This document shows positions 1 to 7,861 of a stretch of 64,000 nucleotides of DNA, piece by piece (positions within the stretch are counted from its first letter, which is position 1; the number at the start of each line of letters is the position of its first letter). A program made the position numbers and the translations under genes. The notes under the pieces were generated by a model. It was not told where the DNA came from. It saw only the letters and a list, made by a program, of their open reading frames with translations, and did not search any database. This DNA comes from Hyphococcus sp. (lineage in GTDB: Bacteria; Pseudomonadota; Alphaproteobacteria; Caulobacterales; Parvularculaceae), in NCBI GenBank assembly GCA_021776375.1, contig JAJFGA010000022.1, forward strand, positions 1 to 64,000. Reading direction: 5' to 3'.

Positions 1-42
1 CCTCATCCTGAGGAGGCGCGCAGCGCCGTCGCGAAGGATAGG
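1..42. repeat. Partial copy of alphaproteobacterial palindromic repeat (family A)
   Basis: The window opens with CCTCATCCTGAGGAG followed by a short GC hairpin and GTCGCGAAGGA. The same arm occurs at 2424-2468 and 48960-49003, where it is paired with an inverted arm. Here only one arm is inside the window, directly upstream of surE. This is a noncoding intergenic repeat. Confidence 0.75.
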
Positions 43-63
43 CAACAAGCGGTGACGTAAACA

Positions 64-837
64 ATGCGTATTCTGTGTTCCAACGATGACGGCATCCACG
101 CACGTGGACTTGAAAGCCTGGTGAAGATTGCGCGCGCGCTCAGCGATGATGTCTGGGTGGTGGCCCCGCAGGATGAACAATCCGGCGCGGCGCGGGCTTT
201 GACCCTCGCGCACCCGTTGCGGATCCGCAAATATGACGACCGGCGGTTTTCTGTCTCCGGCACGCCGAGCGATGCGGTGTTGATGGCGATGACTAAAGTC
301 CTCACCGACAAAAAGCCGGACCTTATTCTTTCCGGCGTTAATAACGGCCAGAATATCGCCGAAGATGTCACCGTGTCGGGTACGGTCGCTGCGGCGTTTC
401 AGGGCATGTCCATGGGCGTTCCCTCGATCGCTTTGTCTCTGGCGCGCTTCTCACGCGAAAAAGCGCGCTGGGCGTCGCCGGAAGCCCATGGCGCGCCGAT
501 CGTCGAGCAATTGTTAAAAGCTGGCTGGCCCAAAGACGTGGTCATCAACGTCAATTTCCCGGATCGTGCGCCGGAAGAGATCACCGCGGTCGAAGTCACC
601 TCCCAGGGCCATCGCGATGCGTACCAGCTTTTCGCCGAGGAGCGCAAAGATCTGCGCGGCGGAACCTATTATTGGTACGGCTATTCCGGCGAGCTTTCGA
701 ACCCGCCTGAAGGCACTGACCTCAAAGCGATCTATGAGGGCCGCATTTCGATCACGCCGCTGCATCTGGCGCTGACCCATGTCGACGCTCATGCGAGCCT
801 ATCAAAATCGCTTAATGGTTCTACGAAATCCGCCTGA
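64..837 (+). CDS. surE: 5'/3'-nucleotidase SurE
   Basis: The 257-residue protein has the usual SurE length. It begins with the signature MRILCSNDDGIHARG, in which Asp8 and Asp9 bind the divalent metal. A Ser in the DEQSGAARALT segment (about residue 40) and an Asn in SGVNNGQNIAEDV (about 92) complete the metal site. The family removes phosphate from nucleoside 5'- and 3'-monophosphates and short polyphosphates in the cytoplasm and is linked to stationary-phase survival. In many proteobacteria surE is followed by pcm (L-isoaspartate methyltransferase) and then a LysM/M23 gene; here pcm is missing and the LysM gene follows directly. Identification rests on clear motifs. Confidence 0.95.
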   Translation: MRILCSNDDGIHARGLESLVKIARALSDDVWVVAPQDEQSGAARALTLAHPLRIRKYDDRRFSVSGTPSDAVLMAMTKVLTDKKPDLILSGVNNGQNIAEDVTVSGTVAAAFQGMSMGVPSIALSLARFSREKARWASPEAHGAPIVEQLLKAGWPKDVVINVNFPDRAPEEITAVEVTSQGHRDAYQLFAEERKDLRGGTYYWYGYSGELSNPPEGTDLKAIYEGRISITPLHLALTHVDAHASLSKSLNGSTKSA

Positions 838-859
838 TTTCCCACCTATAACAAGCAAA

Positions 860-874
860 TTAACCGATTGTTAA
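860..874. promoter_or_regulatory. CtrA binding box upstream of the LysM/LytM gene
   Basis: The sequence TTAACCGATTGTTAA is a perfect TTAA-N7-TTAA, the full consensus of the cell-cycle regulator CtrA, and carries the favoured CC after the first half-site. It lies 59 bases before the start of the NlpD-like gene at 933, and a TTGACA hexamer follows at 881-886. Regulation of the cell-separation gene by CtrA is an inference from position. Confidence 0.7.
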
Positions 875-932
875 CCAAAGTTGACAAACTTCCAATCGAA
901 TCGCTTCGGCGTTTTTTTGGAAAGGGCGGGCA

Positions 933-2096
933 ATGGTTTTGCGTTCGGTAATTTTGATTTTTTCAGTGTTAGCGCTGACGGCGTGCGAGACGCATAAGAG
1001 TGCGCAGAAGAAAGCGGGGGCGGTTCGTATCGTCCAAACGCCAAGCGCCTATGCAGCGCCAACGGATCCCTATCGGCGCCAGAGCGCCCACACTACGCAA
1101 GGCGCACGGTCGGCTTATGTCGAACCGGTCGCGCTGCAGCCGGTCTCGTCGATTTATTTATCCGATGAGCAAAGAGCCCAAGCGCAACCCGTCCGATCGG
1201 CAAGGCAGATCCGGCGCGGTGAAGTTATCGTCCAGCCTGGCGACACGATCTATGCGATCGGGCGGCGTTATAGCGTGTCGCCAAAAGTGCTGATCGCCGA
1301 GAACAAATTGCGCCATCCTTATCCGCTATCAATTGGGCAAACCCTGAGACTGCCTAAAGAGGCACGCGTTGCAGATGTGCGCACGGCTAACGCCCGGCCG
1401 ACGCGCAAGGTTGTGGCGCGAGATAAGCTCCACGCAGTGCGCCCCGGCGATACTTTGTATTCTCTCTCCCGCAGCACAGGCGTGCCGGTCCAGACGATCG
1501 CTCAGGCAAACAACATCGCGCCGCCCTATACGCTAAGCCCCGGTCAGCAATTGCTGGTCCCGCAGGCGCGCGTTGAGCCCAGTCGCTATGCGGCGAACAC
1601 GCGGGCTGTGCGCGCACCGGCAAAAATCACTTCGGCGCCGCGTAATGAAAAACCGCGCAACGTCGCTGAGCTGACACAGACGGTCTCTTATACGACGAAT
1701 AAAGCAGCTACGCCTGAGAGCATGTTTGAATGGCCGGTCAGAGGCAAAGTGATCGCGTCTTATGGCGTCACTGATTTCGGCCGGCGCAATGACGGCGTCA
1801 ATATCGCAGCCCCCGCCGGCACGCCGGTGCGCGCGTCGGCGGATGGAGAAGTGGTCTATCGCGGCTCGGAGCTTGACGGGTTCGGCAATCTCTTGCTGGT
1901 TAAACATGACGGCGGCTTCGTGACCGCCTATGCGCATAATGAAGCGATGCTGGTCAAGAAAGGCGATACAATCCGCCAGGGACAAGTGATCGCCAAAGTC
2001 GGTCAGTCGGGCGCCGTCTCATCGCCGCAACTGCATTTTGAAGTGCGCCGGAATTTGAAGTCGATCGATCCGGCGACATTATTGAGCGCAAAGTAA
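933..2096 (+). CDS. NlpD/DipM-like lipoprotein: two LysM domains and degenerate LytM (M23) domain
   Basis: The 387-residue protein starts with a lipoprotein signal (LILFSVLALTAC, lipobox LTAC, Cys about 19). Two LysM peptidoglycan-binding domains lie at about 98-141 and 169-210, and a LytM/M23 domain fills about 263-385. The first zinc motif HxGxD of active LytM enzymes reads NDGVN here, so a His and an Asp ligand are absent, as in E. coli NlpD and EnvC. This points to an amidase activator or septal scaffold in the periplasm, not an endopeptidase. The GC hairpin at 2169-2196 ends the transcript. Family assignment is firm; the non-enzymatic role is inferred from the missing residues. Confidence 0.88.
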   Translation: MVLRSVILIFSVLALTACETHKSAQKKAGAVRIVQTPSAYAAPTDPYRRQSAHTTQGARSAYVEPVALQPVSSIYLSDEQRAQAQPVRSARQIRRGEVIVQPGDTIYAIGRRYSVSPKVLIAENKLRHPYPLSIGQTLRLPKEARVADVRTANARPTRKVVARDKLHAVRPGDTLYSLSRSTGVPVQTIAQANNIAPPYTLSPGQQLLVPQARVEPSRYAANTRAVRAPAKITSAPRNEKPRNVAELTQTVSYTTNKAATPESMFEWPVRGKVIASYGVTDFGRRNDGVNIAAPAGTPVRASADGEVVYRGSELDGFGNLLLVKHDGGFVTAYAHNEAMLVKKGDTIRQGQVIAKVGQSGAVSSPQLHFEVRRNLKSIDPATLLSAK

Positions 2097-2140
2097 TCAC
2101 CAAAGGACATGCGCCCGGGAGGGGGAGCCCGACGTTTTGT

Positions 2141-2212
2141 GAATAAGAAAGTAGTTGAGTATAATTTTGCGGGCCCTTCGGGGCCCGCTTTTCTTTGTTT
2201 TCGCTCGCGGCT
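2141..2212 (+). repeat. Tandem element, copy 1, containing an intrinsic terminator
   Basis: About 72 bases starting GAATAAGAAAGTAGTTG and ending TTCGCTCGCGGCT recur almost unchanged at 2281-2353. Copy 1 contains a strong terminator at 2169-2196: an 8-bp GCGGGCCC stem, TTCG loop and a TTTTCTTT tail. Confidence 0.8.
2169..2196 (+). terminator. Rho-independent terminator after the NlpD-like gene
   Basis: A perfect 8-bp stem (2169-2176 with 2181-2188) is closed by a TTCG tetraloop and followed by TTTTCTTT. It sits 73 bases after the stop codon of the NlpD-like gene. Confidence 0.85.
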
Positions 2213-2280
2213 ATTCCTCGCTTCGCGAGGGCCTGCGCGGGCGCGGCGCATAAGCGCCGGACTGCGGTCGCAGTCTGTTT

Positions 2281-2353
2281 GAAGAAGAAAGTAGTTGTGT
2301 ACAATCTTGCGGGCTCTTCGGGGGGCGCTTTTCTTTGGTTTTCGCTCGCGGCT
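2281..2353 (+). repeat. Tandem element, copy 2, with decayed terminator stem
   Basis: This is the second copy of the 2141-2212 element, 140 bases downstream. The TTCG loop and T-rich tail are kept, but the stem arms (GCGGGCTC and GGGGGCGC) no longer pair fully. It runs straight into the family A palindromic repeat. Confidence 0.78.
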
Positions 2354-2468
2354 GATCCTTCGTGACGCGAACCTTCGGTTCGCTCCTCAGGATGAGGGAT
2401 GGATTTCTTTCAACACTATACAATCCTCATCCTGAGGAGCAGTCCGTTAGGACTGCGTCGCGAAGGAC
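2354..2468. repeat. Family A palindromic repeat, complete two-arm copy
   Basis: The left arm (2354-2396) ends in CTCCTCAGGATGAGG and the right arm (2424-2468) begins CCTCATCCTGAGGAGC, so the arms are inverted around a spacer of roughly 27 bases that starts GGATTTCTTT. Each arm also has its own small hairpin (GCGAACCTTCGGTTCGC; AGTCCGTTAGGACT). The same design occurs at 48888-49003. It fills the gap between the NlpD-like gene and the 3' end of flhF and does not code. Confidence 0.82.
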
Positions 2469-2505
2469 GTTGGGCTTGTTACGTTTCAAAACATCGTCAA
2501 GACGC

Positions 2506-3603
2506 TCAGCCAAGCTGACCCGGACGGCTGGCGATGAGGCGGCGGGCGAGGAACTCCGGCGTTGCGGGCAGTATCCCTTCGGAGATAAACGGCGTCTGTG
2601 AAAAATGCGCCAGGGCCAGCTCGCTCTCAAATGCCGCACATAGTCCGGCGCCGACGCGCTTGGTGGCGTCGAACTTGGTGAGGATGCAGCGCCGCACGCC
2701 AATCTCCTTAAACGCCTGCGCCCAGTCGATATATTCGGCTGCATCACCGCTTACTGGCAGCACCAGCACCGGCTCGGCGCCGGAGGCCTCTTGGTAGCTT
2801 TTCAGCGCCGCCACGTCGCCGCCATCATAGGGGCTGACGCCGGGCGTATCGAGGATCACTGCGCCGTTGGGGCGATGGCTGCGCAAAATCTGCTGCACGT
2901 CGAGGGGCGATTCAATAATGAAATAATCAGCGCCCAAAGCCTCGCTATAGGATTTGATCTGTTCCACCGCGCCGGCGCGTCCGATATCGGCGGTCATCAT
3001 CAGCGCGGAGGCATGGCTGTCCGACGCGGAAGCGGCGAGCTTTGCCGCGCATGAGGTTTTGCCGGCGCCGGTCGGTCCGACCAGCATGATCGGCGTCGAC
3101 GGCGAGAAGTGCAAAGGCGCAAAAGAAAACGCTTCGCCAAACGCCGCTTCAAGACGATAGAGGTCTTCGTTGATGGTTGATGTCTTGGCGCCATTGACGA
3201 GCGCGGCGAGCAGTTTTTGACCGACGCCATGGGGCGATAAAATTTCCGCCATCGCCCGCACTGTCGCATCGCTCATATCAAATTGCGGCGTGTTCTTCGC
3301 GCCGGTCAGCGCGCCGCTCACCCGCGCCAGCGCGTTTTCGGAAAAACTCTGCTCCACCGATTGATTAAGCCGCGCGCCGGCCGCCATTTTGAACGGGCCT
3401 TCATCGACGGCGTCGCGAGCGGCGCCGGCAAATTGCGCCTTTGGCGCCGGCTCTGGCGCGGCGGGGGCGGCCTTGTCTGACGCGGTCACCTCAACGTCGC
3501 CGCTCGGCAGGTCGCGAACGGAGATGATGGACGCGCGGTCGCCCAGCGCACGGCGCGCCTTGCGCTTTGCCGCATCAAGGTCGGAGGCGATGAATTTCAT
3601 CAT
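2506..3603 (-). CDS. flhF: FlhF-like SRP-type GTPase
   Basis: From the tandem ATG at 3603/3600 this is about 365 residues. The N-terminus (MMKFIASDLDAAKRKARRALG) is the FlhF N domain, followed by an Ala/Pro-rich linker (about 45-75) and a C-terminal SRP54-type NG GTPase: P-loop GPTGAGKT at about 205, DTPGVSPYD (G3) and LTKFDATKRVG (G4). FlhF directs assembly and polar placement of the flagellar basal body at the inner membrane. An upstream in-frame start at 3630 lacks family support. The neighbour sciP, a regulator of flagellar and CtrA genes, fits the assignment. No other flagellar gene lies in the window. Confidence 0.85.
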   Translation of the reverse strand: MMKFIASDLDAAKRKARRALGDRASIISVRDLPSGDVEVTASDKAAPAAPEPAPKAQFAGAARDAVDEGPFKMAAGARLNQSVEQSFSENALARVSGALTGAKNTPQFDMSDATVRAMAEILSPHGVGQKLLAALVNGAKTSTINEDLYRLEAAFGEAFSFAPLHFSPSTPIMLVGPTGAGKTSCAAKLAASASDSHASALMMTADIGRAGAVEQIKSYSEALGADYFIIESPLDVQQILRSHRPNGAVILDTPGVSPYDGGDVAALKSYQEASGAEPVLVLPVSGDAAEYIDWAQAFKEIGVRRCILTKFDATKRVGAGLCAAFESELALAHFSQTPFISEGILPATPEFLARRLIASRPGQLG

Positions 3604-3772
3604 ATGTACACAAAGACCCTCAGGTCCCACACCCGCTTTAGATCATACCCAACGGGCCCAGCTTAGACCAAAAGCGCTTGGCCCGAAACGCATTTTAGCC
3701 CGGAATATCAACGCTTGCACGCTATTCAACCTGTGCGGGCGCCGGGCTCGGCGGCGGCCCAACCCCCGCGCA

Positions 3773-3806
3773 AAAAAGAACCCGCGCGGGGGATGCGCGG
3801 GTTTTT
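3773..3806 (-). terminator. Bidirectional-looking terminator downstream of sciP
   Basis: The arms 779-787 (AACCCGCGC) and 795-803 (GCGCGGGTT) of the 3 kb block pair perfectly. T-rich tracts flank both sides when read on the appropriate strand (TTTTTT after the hairpin on minus). It lies 27 bases beyond the sciP stop and would end the sciP transcript. Confidence 0.75.
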
Positions 3807-3832
3807 CGAAAAATCGAAAAGTTAGGGAGGGA

Positions 3833-4123
3833 TCAACGGTATTGTTGAACGCGGGTTGCGCGCAGGCCCGGCAGGCCAAATTGCTCAATGGCTTTTTGCC
3901 AGGACAGAAACTCTTCCACCGTCAGCGTGTAACGCTCGCAAGCTTCCTCGAGCGTCAACAGACCGCCGCGGACAGCCGCGACAACTTCCGCCTTGCGGCG
4001 GATCACCCAGCGCTTGGTGCTCGGCGGCGGCAGATCTTTTAATGTTAGCGGCGTGCCGTCTGGCCCAATCACATACGGGTCTTTTTTGACGGGTGACGCG
4101 GCAGTATTTGCAACGACAGTCAT
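3833..4123 (-). CDS. sciP: DUF1153 protein, SciP-type CtrA inhibitor
   Basis: The 96-residue product from the ATG at 4123 (a TTG at 4135 would add four residues) is almost entirely the DUF1153 domain. The conserved helix-turn-helix core reads KRWVIRRKAEVVAAVRGGLLTLEEACERY and continues with LTVEEFLSWQ. In Caulobacter the family member SciP binds CtrA and blocks its recruitment of RNA polymerase during G1, and also binds DNA directly. The short length and a near full-domain match make the family call secure; the cell-cycle role is carried over from Caulobacter. It is transcribed toward flhF, with a terminator between them. Confidence 0.9.
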   Translation of the reverse strand: MTVVANTAASPVKKDPYVIGPDGTPLTLKDLPPPSTKRWVIRRKAEVVAAVRGGLLTLEEACERYTLTVEEFLSWQKAIEQFGLPGLRATRVQQYR

Positions 4124-4613
4124 GGACGCTCTCAATCCCCTAAATACACAACGGTTACTATGAGGACTTTAGCGTGCGCGCTTTTAAAAAACGGCTAAGC
4201 AGCATGGTAAAAGCTTCTATAAGTGGTTGATTATTCGTGAAAAACACAAGCGCTAAAGATGTATCAATACAGAACAAGACTATGTTCAAAGCGCAGTTTG
4301 CTTCAATAATCGCAACACATTAGCAGGGTTTTAAATCATCACCATTGTGCGCTTCCACTTGGTGAATGTGCGTTAAGCATAGAAAAAACCTCGCGAATAT
4401 AGAAGCGCATGGACGCTTCACGCGTTTGTGTACACAACGCCGTGCGTCCCGATAGAGGACGCGGCGGCGCATATGCCCATCGACGAAGGTGTTAAAGAAC
4501 AAGCCCAGGCATGCGCCCAAACGCCTCACCGTATATAAACTTGGCGCTACGACTTGGACGATGTGGTTGCGCTTACGTTTGACGGTTGCTTGACAATTTC
4601 TGGGCATTCAATT
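4124..4613. other. Gene-free stretch between sciP and the ArsR-type regulator
   Basis: About 490 bases without a credible gene. It must hold the promoters of the divergent sciP and ArsR genes. A TTGACA at 4590-4595 with TATGTC 17 bases later (4613-4618) is a plausible promoter for the ArsR gene. A 95-codon minus-strand frame here (4320-4607) has no family resemblance. I see no full CtrA box in front of sciP. Confidence 0.5.
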
Positions 4614-4633
4614 ATGTCACTATAAAGTGACAT
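4614..4633. promoter_or_regulatory. Palindromic operator overlapping the ArsR gene start
   Basis: ATGTCACT-ATAA-AGTGACAT is a perfect inverted repeat with 8-base arms. It overlaps the proposed -10 (4613-4618) and the GTG start codon (4627), a position that would let the regulator repress its own gene. Confidence 0.6.
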
Positions 4634-4959
4634 TAAAATCCAACGCTGAAGATCAGGTCTGGAAGGCGGTTAGCGAACGCAAGCGCCGCCGGATCATCGA
4701 TGTGTTAGCCGAAGGTCCAAAATCGACCAGCGAGATTGTCGATCTGTTCCCGTCTATCGGCCGAACCGGTGTGATGAAACATATCGGCATTCTCGAAGAC
4801 GCCGATCTGATCATCGTGCGGCGCGAGGGCCGGACGCGATGGAACTATCTCAACCCAAAGCCGCTCGACCAGGTTTGTAGCGGTTGGGTCGATAAGCATG
4901 TCGCCGGCATCGCCGCGTCGGTCGCACGTCTTAAACGGCTTGCAGAAAAGGCGCAGTAA
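4627..4959 (+). CDS. ArsR-family winged-helix regulator
   Basis: The 110-residue protein has the ArsR/SmtB layout. Helices with AVSERKRRRIIDVLAEGPKSTSEIVDLF are followed by the recognition helix TGVMKHIGILEDADLI and the wing VRREGRTRWNYLNPKPL. No metal-binding Cys motif is visible, so it probably belongs to the non-metal branch that often accompanies SRPBCC (AHSA1) proteins, such as the one just downstream. The only usable start is GTG at 4627; no Shine-Dalgarno precedes it, and the likely -10 ends only about 8 bases before it, so the mRNA may be leaderless. Function of the pair is unknown. Confidence 0.85.
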   Translation: MTLKSNAEDQVWKAVSERKRRRIIDVLAEGPKSTSEIVDLFPSIGRTGVMKHIGILEDADLIIVRREGRTRWNYLNPKPLDQVCSGWVDKHVAGIAASVARLKRLAEKAQ

Positions 4960-4980
4960 CAATCCAGACAAGGGGAGGCC

Positions 4981-5442
4981 ATGTCGATGGAAACATTATC
5001 CGATAGCAAAATATTCAAATATCAGTTTGAGATATCCATTGCGCGTGAGGCTGATGCGGTGTGGTCATTGATGACCGACGAGATCAACGATTGGTGGATG
5101 AGCGACTTCCGCGCCATGGGCGAGGGGTCAGTTATGTCGCTTAGAGCTGAAATGGGCGGCGCGCTGGTTGAAACCGGCAAGAACGGTGAGAGCCTCGAAT
5201 GGTACCGTGTTCAGATGTGCGTGCCGGGCAAGTCAATTTATCTGGTTGGCTACATGGCGCCGGATTGGGGCGGGCCGACAGTCTCCATGCTTAAGCTCGC
5301 GCTGGAGCCAAAGGACGGCGCCGCCTTGCTGACGGTGTCGGATGCGCTGATGGGCAATATCACGGAAAGCTCGGTTAAGAGTGCGCAAGGGGGATGGCAA
5401 ACACTGTTTGGCGACGGGCTGAAAGCCCATGCCGAGGCGTGA
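4981..5442 (+). CDS. SRPBCC-fold (AHSA1-like) protein
   Basis: The 153-residue protein carries the START/Bet v 1-like pattern: an N-terminal strand (FKYQFEISIAREADAVWSLMTDEINDWW), a central sheet and a C-terminal helix (SSVKSAQGGWQTLFGDGLKAH). AHSA1-type proteins form a hydrophobic pocket and are commonly co-transcribed with an ArsR regulator, as here (21-base gap). The ligand is unknown. The start at 4981 follows a good ribosome site (AAGGGGAGG). Confidence 0.8.
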   Translation: MSMETLSDSKIFKYQFEISIAREADAVWSLMTDEINDWWMSDFRAMGEGSVMSLRAEMGGALVETGKNGESLEWYRVQMCVPGKSIYLVGYMAPDWGGPTVSMLKLALEPKDGAALLTVSDALMGNITESSVKSAQGGWQTLFGDGLKAHAEA

Positions 5443-5840
5443 GTGAGAGGCATCCAAATCCAGCGAATTCCTCACCCCAATAGCGGGAATGACCTTTGCG
5501 AAAATGCAACTCTAGGAGGGTAGTCTTCAAGGAATCCTATATTTGGTGAAAAGTTATCCTCACGTCTTGGGCGCGCCTTATAGTGTTTTCGAGTGATGTT
5601 TTGCCCGGCTATGTCCGGTCAAAGCTCGGAAAGGATTGGTACGGAGCTTATGGCGTTTGCGTCTATTTATAAATTTGCCAGGCTGGCGATTTGCGCGTCA
5701 GGGCCGGTCGGCGCCGGCCCGGCTCGAAAATGTGGTCCAACATTCGGCGCTAGGCCAGTAACGGCAAAGGGTTGCAAAGCGGCAATAGTCGTGCGCCAAG
5801 GCTGGTTTTCGGCCGCCGCAATCCCTATGTTCGCCGCCAA
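5443..5840. other. Gene-free stretch upstream of mnmA
   Basis: About 400 bases without a supported gene. A short hairpin, GGCCGG with GCCGGCC, lies near 5702-5719 but has no T tract. An 83-codon frame (5593-5844) ends in an ATGA overlap with mnmA yet resembles nothing and has an unusual composition, so I do not call it. Confidence 0.45.
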
Positions 5841-7022
5841 ATGAGCATAATAACCGACATATCAACGATTGACGCGCCGCGTATCGACCTTGGCGTTCCC
5901 GCTGGCGCGCGCGTTATTGTGGCGATGTCAGGCGGGGTGGACAGCTCGGTGACGGCGGCGCTCGCCAAACGCTCTGGCTACGACGTCGTCGGCGTCACAC
6001 TTCAGCTCTACGATCATGGCGTTGCGATCCAGAAAAAAGGCGCCTGCTGCGCGGGGCAGGACATTCATGACGCCCGCCGCGTCGCTGAAGCGATGGATTT
6101 TCCGCATTATGTGCTCGACTATGAGAGCCGGTTTACCGATGCGGTGATGAGTGATTTCGCCGACACCTATCTCGCCGGCGCGACGCCGATCCCGTGCATC
6201 CGCTGCAACGAACAGGTGAAGTTTAAAGACCTGTTGGGGACCGCGCGCGATCTTGGCGGCGCGTGTATGGCCACCGGTCATTATATCCGCCGCACAATCG
6301 GGCCGAACGGGCCGGAGCTGCGCCGGGCGCGCGACGCTGCAAAAGACCAGAGCTATTTCCTGTTCTCCACTACGCGCGAGCAGCTTGATTATTTGCGCTT
6401 TCCCCTCGGCGAGATGCCAAAGGAAGAGGTGCGCCGCATTGCCGGCCAGCTCGGGCTGGCAGTCGCCGACAAGCCGGACAGCCAGGACATTTGTTTCGTG
6501 CCGGAAGGCAAATACGCGGCCGTTGTTGAGCGCTTGCGCCCCGGCGCGGCTGCGGCGGGTGAGATTGTGCATATCGACGGAACGGTGATGGGCCGCCATC
6601 CGGGCGTCATTCATTATACGGTCGGCCAACGGCGCGGCCTCGGCGTTGCGACCGGCGATCCGCTTTATGTGGTGCGGCTCGATGCGTCCCGGCGCGAGGT
6701 TGTTGTCGGCCCGCGCGAAGCGTTGATGGTGTCGCGCATTGGTCTGAAAGACGTCACCTGGCTTGGCGACGGCGCCGGCGAGGACGCCGCGCGCGCGGGA
6801 ATGGAAATTGCGGTCAAGGTCCGATCAACCCGCCCGCCGGCGCCGGCGCGGCTCGCATGGGACGAAGCCAGCGCCCATGGCTGGGCTGTAGAGCTTGCCG
6901 AGCCGGAAGAAGGCGTTGCGCCGGGGCAGGCTTGTGTCTTCTATTCGCCCGAGCCGGGATTTGACCGCGTCCTCGGCGGCGGCTGGATCGCGAGCGCGCA
7001 TCCCGCGGAAATCGCCGCATGA
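5841..7022 (+). CDS. mnmA: tRNA-specific 2-thiouridylase MnmA
   Basis: The 393-residue enzyme thiolates U34 of tRNA-Lys, -Glu and -Gln in the cytoplasm. The ATP PP-loop SGGVDSS is at about 30-36. The catalytic Cys lies in CNEQVKF (about 122), the partner Cys in SQDICFV, and the family motif TVGQRRGLG follows. The C-terminal beta-barrel (about 290-393) closes the protein. An ATG 69 bases upstream is also in frame, but alignment of the PP-loop favours 5841. An extra Cys (PCIRCN) precedes the catalytic one, as is common in alphaproteobacteria. The stop overlaps the following GNAT gene by four bases. Confidence 0.95.
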   Translation: MSIITDISTIDAPRIDLGVPAGARVIVAMSGGVDSSVTAALAKRSGYDVVGVTLQLYDHGVAIQKKGACCAGQDIHDARRVAEAMDFPHYVLDYESRFTDAVMSDFADTYLAGATPIPCIRCNEQVKFKDLLGTARDLGGACMATGHYIRRTIGPNGPELRRARDAAKDQSYFLFSTTREQLDYLRFPLGEMPKEEVRRIAGQLGLAVADKPDSQDICFVPEGKYAAVVERLRPGAAAAGEIVHIDGTVMGRHPGVIHYTVGQRRGLGVATGDPLYVVRLDASRREVVVGPREALMVSRIGLKDVTWLGDGAGEDAARAGMEIAVKVRSTRPPAPARLAWDEASAHGWAVELAEPEEGVAPGQACVFYSPEPGFDRVLGGGWIASAHPAEIAA

Positions 7023-7456
7023 GCGTGTTCATCCGCCCACTCGGTCCAGATGATGAGGCGCAATGGCGCGTCTTGTGGCGCGGTTATCTCGATTTTTACC
7101 AGACGGCGCTTGGTGAAGAAGTCACCGCCCTGACCTTTCGCCGGCTCTGTGAAGACCAGCGCCTGTTTGCTCGCCTGGCCGAAACAGATGCTGGCGTAGT
7201 CGGCTTTGTGCATTGTGTTTTTCACCCCGCAACATGGTCAACAACCGACTATTGCTACCTTGAAGATCTCTATGTCAGCGATGCTGCGCGCGGCGCGGGG
7301 GCCGGGCGTAAGCTGATCGAGGCGGTTTACACCGAGTGCGACAAGCGCGATTGCGCGCGCGTCTATTGGCTGACCCACAAGGATAATACGACTGCGCGGG
7401 CATTGTATGACAAGCTTGCAACGGTAAGCGACTTCGTCCAGTACCGCCGCGAGTAA
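7019..7456 (+). CDS. GNAT-family N-acetyltransferase
   Basis: The 145-residue protein is a single GNAT domain. The acetyl-CoA loop is [20 protein letters not shown] (about 84-103), followed by the late helix [12 protein letters not shown] typical of small-molecule or protein acetyltransferases. The start overlaps the mnmA stop (ATGA), implying translational coupling. The substrate cannot be read from the sequence. Confidence 0.85.
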   Translation: MSVFIRPLGPDDEAQWRVLWRGYLDFYQTALGEEVTALTFRRLCEDQRLFARLAETDAGVVGFVHCVFHPATWSTTDYCYLEDLYVSDAARGAGAGRKLIEAVYTECDKRDCARVYWLTHKDNTTARALYDKLATVSDFVQYRRE

Positions 7457-7474
7457 AGTAGTTTGAGAAAGATT

Positions 7475-7846
7475 ATGGCGAAGAAATTGAAATATGACTG
7501 CCTGAAGTGCTCAGCCTATTGCTGCACTTATACGCATATACCGACGACCAAGACCGATATTAAACGGCTGGCGAACCATCACGGTATGACCGAAGAACAG
7601 GCCAAGAAGAAATTCACCAAGAAGGGCGATAAGGAAAATCCACGGGTCCTGCGGCACCGCGACGACGAGCATTTCGTCACCGCTTGCATGTTTCTCGATC
7701 AGGACACCCGCAATTGCACTATCTATGAAGGCCGGCCAAAGATTTGCCGCGAATTCCCGACGCAGACCCGCTGCGGCTATTACGACTTCCTGATGTGGGA
7801 GCGCGAAGTTCAAGACGATCCGGAATGGATCGCGACAACGGACTGA
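7475..7846 (+). CDS. YkgJ-family cysteine cluster protein
   Basis: From ATG at 7475 (a TTG at 7463 would add four residues) the product is 123 residues. Cysteines occur as CLKCSAYCC near the N-terminus, a middle CMFLDQDTRNC, and CREFPTQTRC near residue 95. This is the CxxCxxxCC...C pattern of the YkgJ/Fli B-like zinc- or iron-chelating cluster family (UPF0153). The function of the family is poorly defined. It lies between two acetyltransferase genes, on the same strand and close to both. Confidence 0.82.
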   Translation: MAKKLKYDCLKCSAYCCTYTHIPTTKTDIKRLANHHGMTEEQAKKKFTKKGDKENPRVLRHRDDEHFVTACMFLDQDTRNCTIYEGRPKICREFPTQTRCGYYDFLMWEREVQDDPEWIATTD

Positions 7847-7861
7847 TGCGATGGGGAACTC

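Noticed and set aside
4320-4607. 95-codon minus-strand frame upstream of the ArsR gene
   Set aside because: No ribosome site, no family resemblance, Cys/Arg-rich composition, and it covers the probable promoter region.
5593-5844. 83-codon frame ending in an ATGA overlap with mnmA
   Set aside because: The overlap is suggestive, but the sequence is unlike any family and has no convincing ribosome site.
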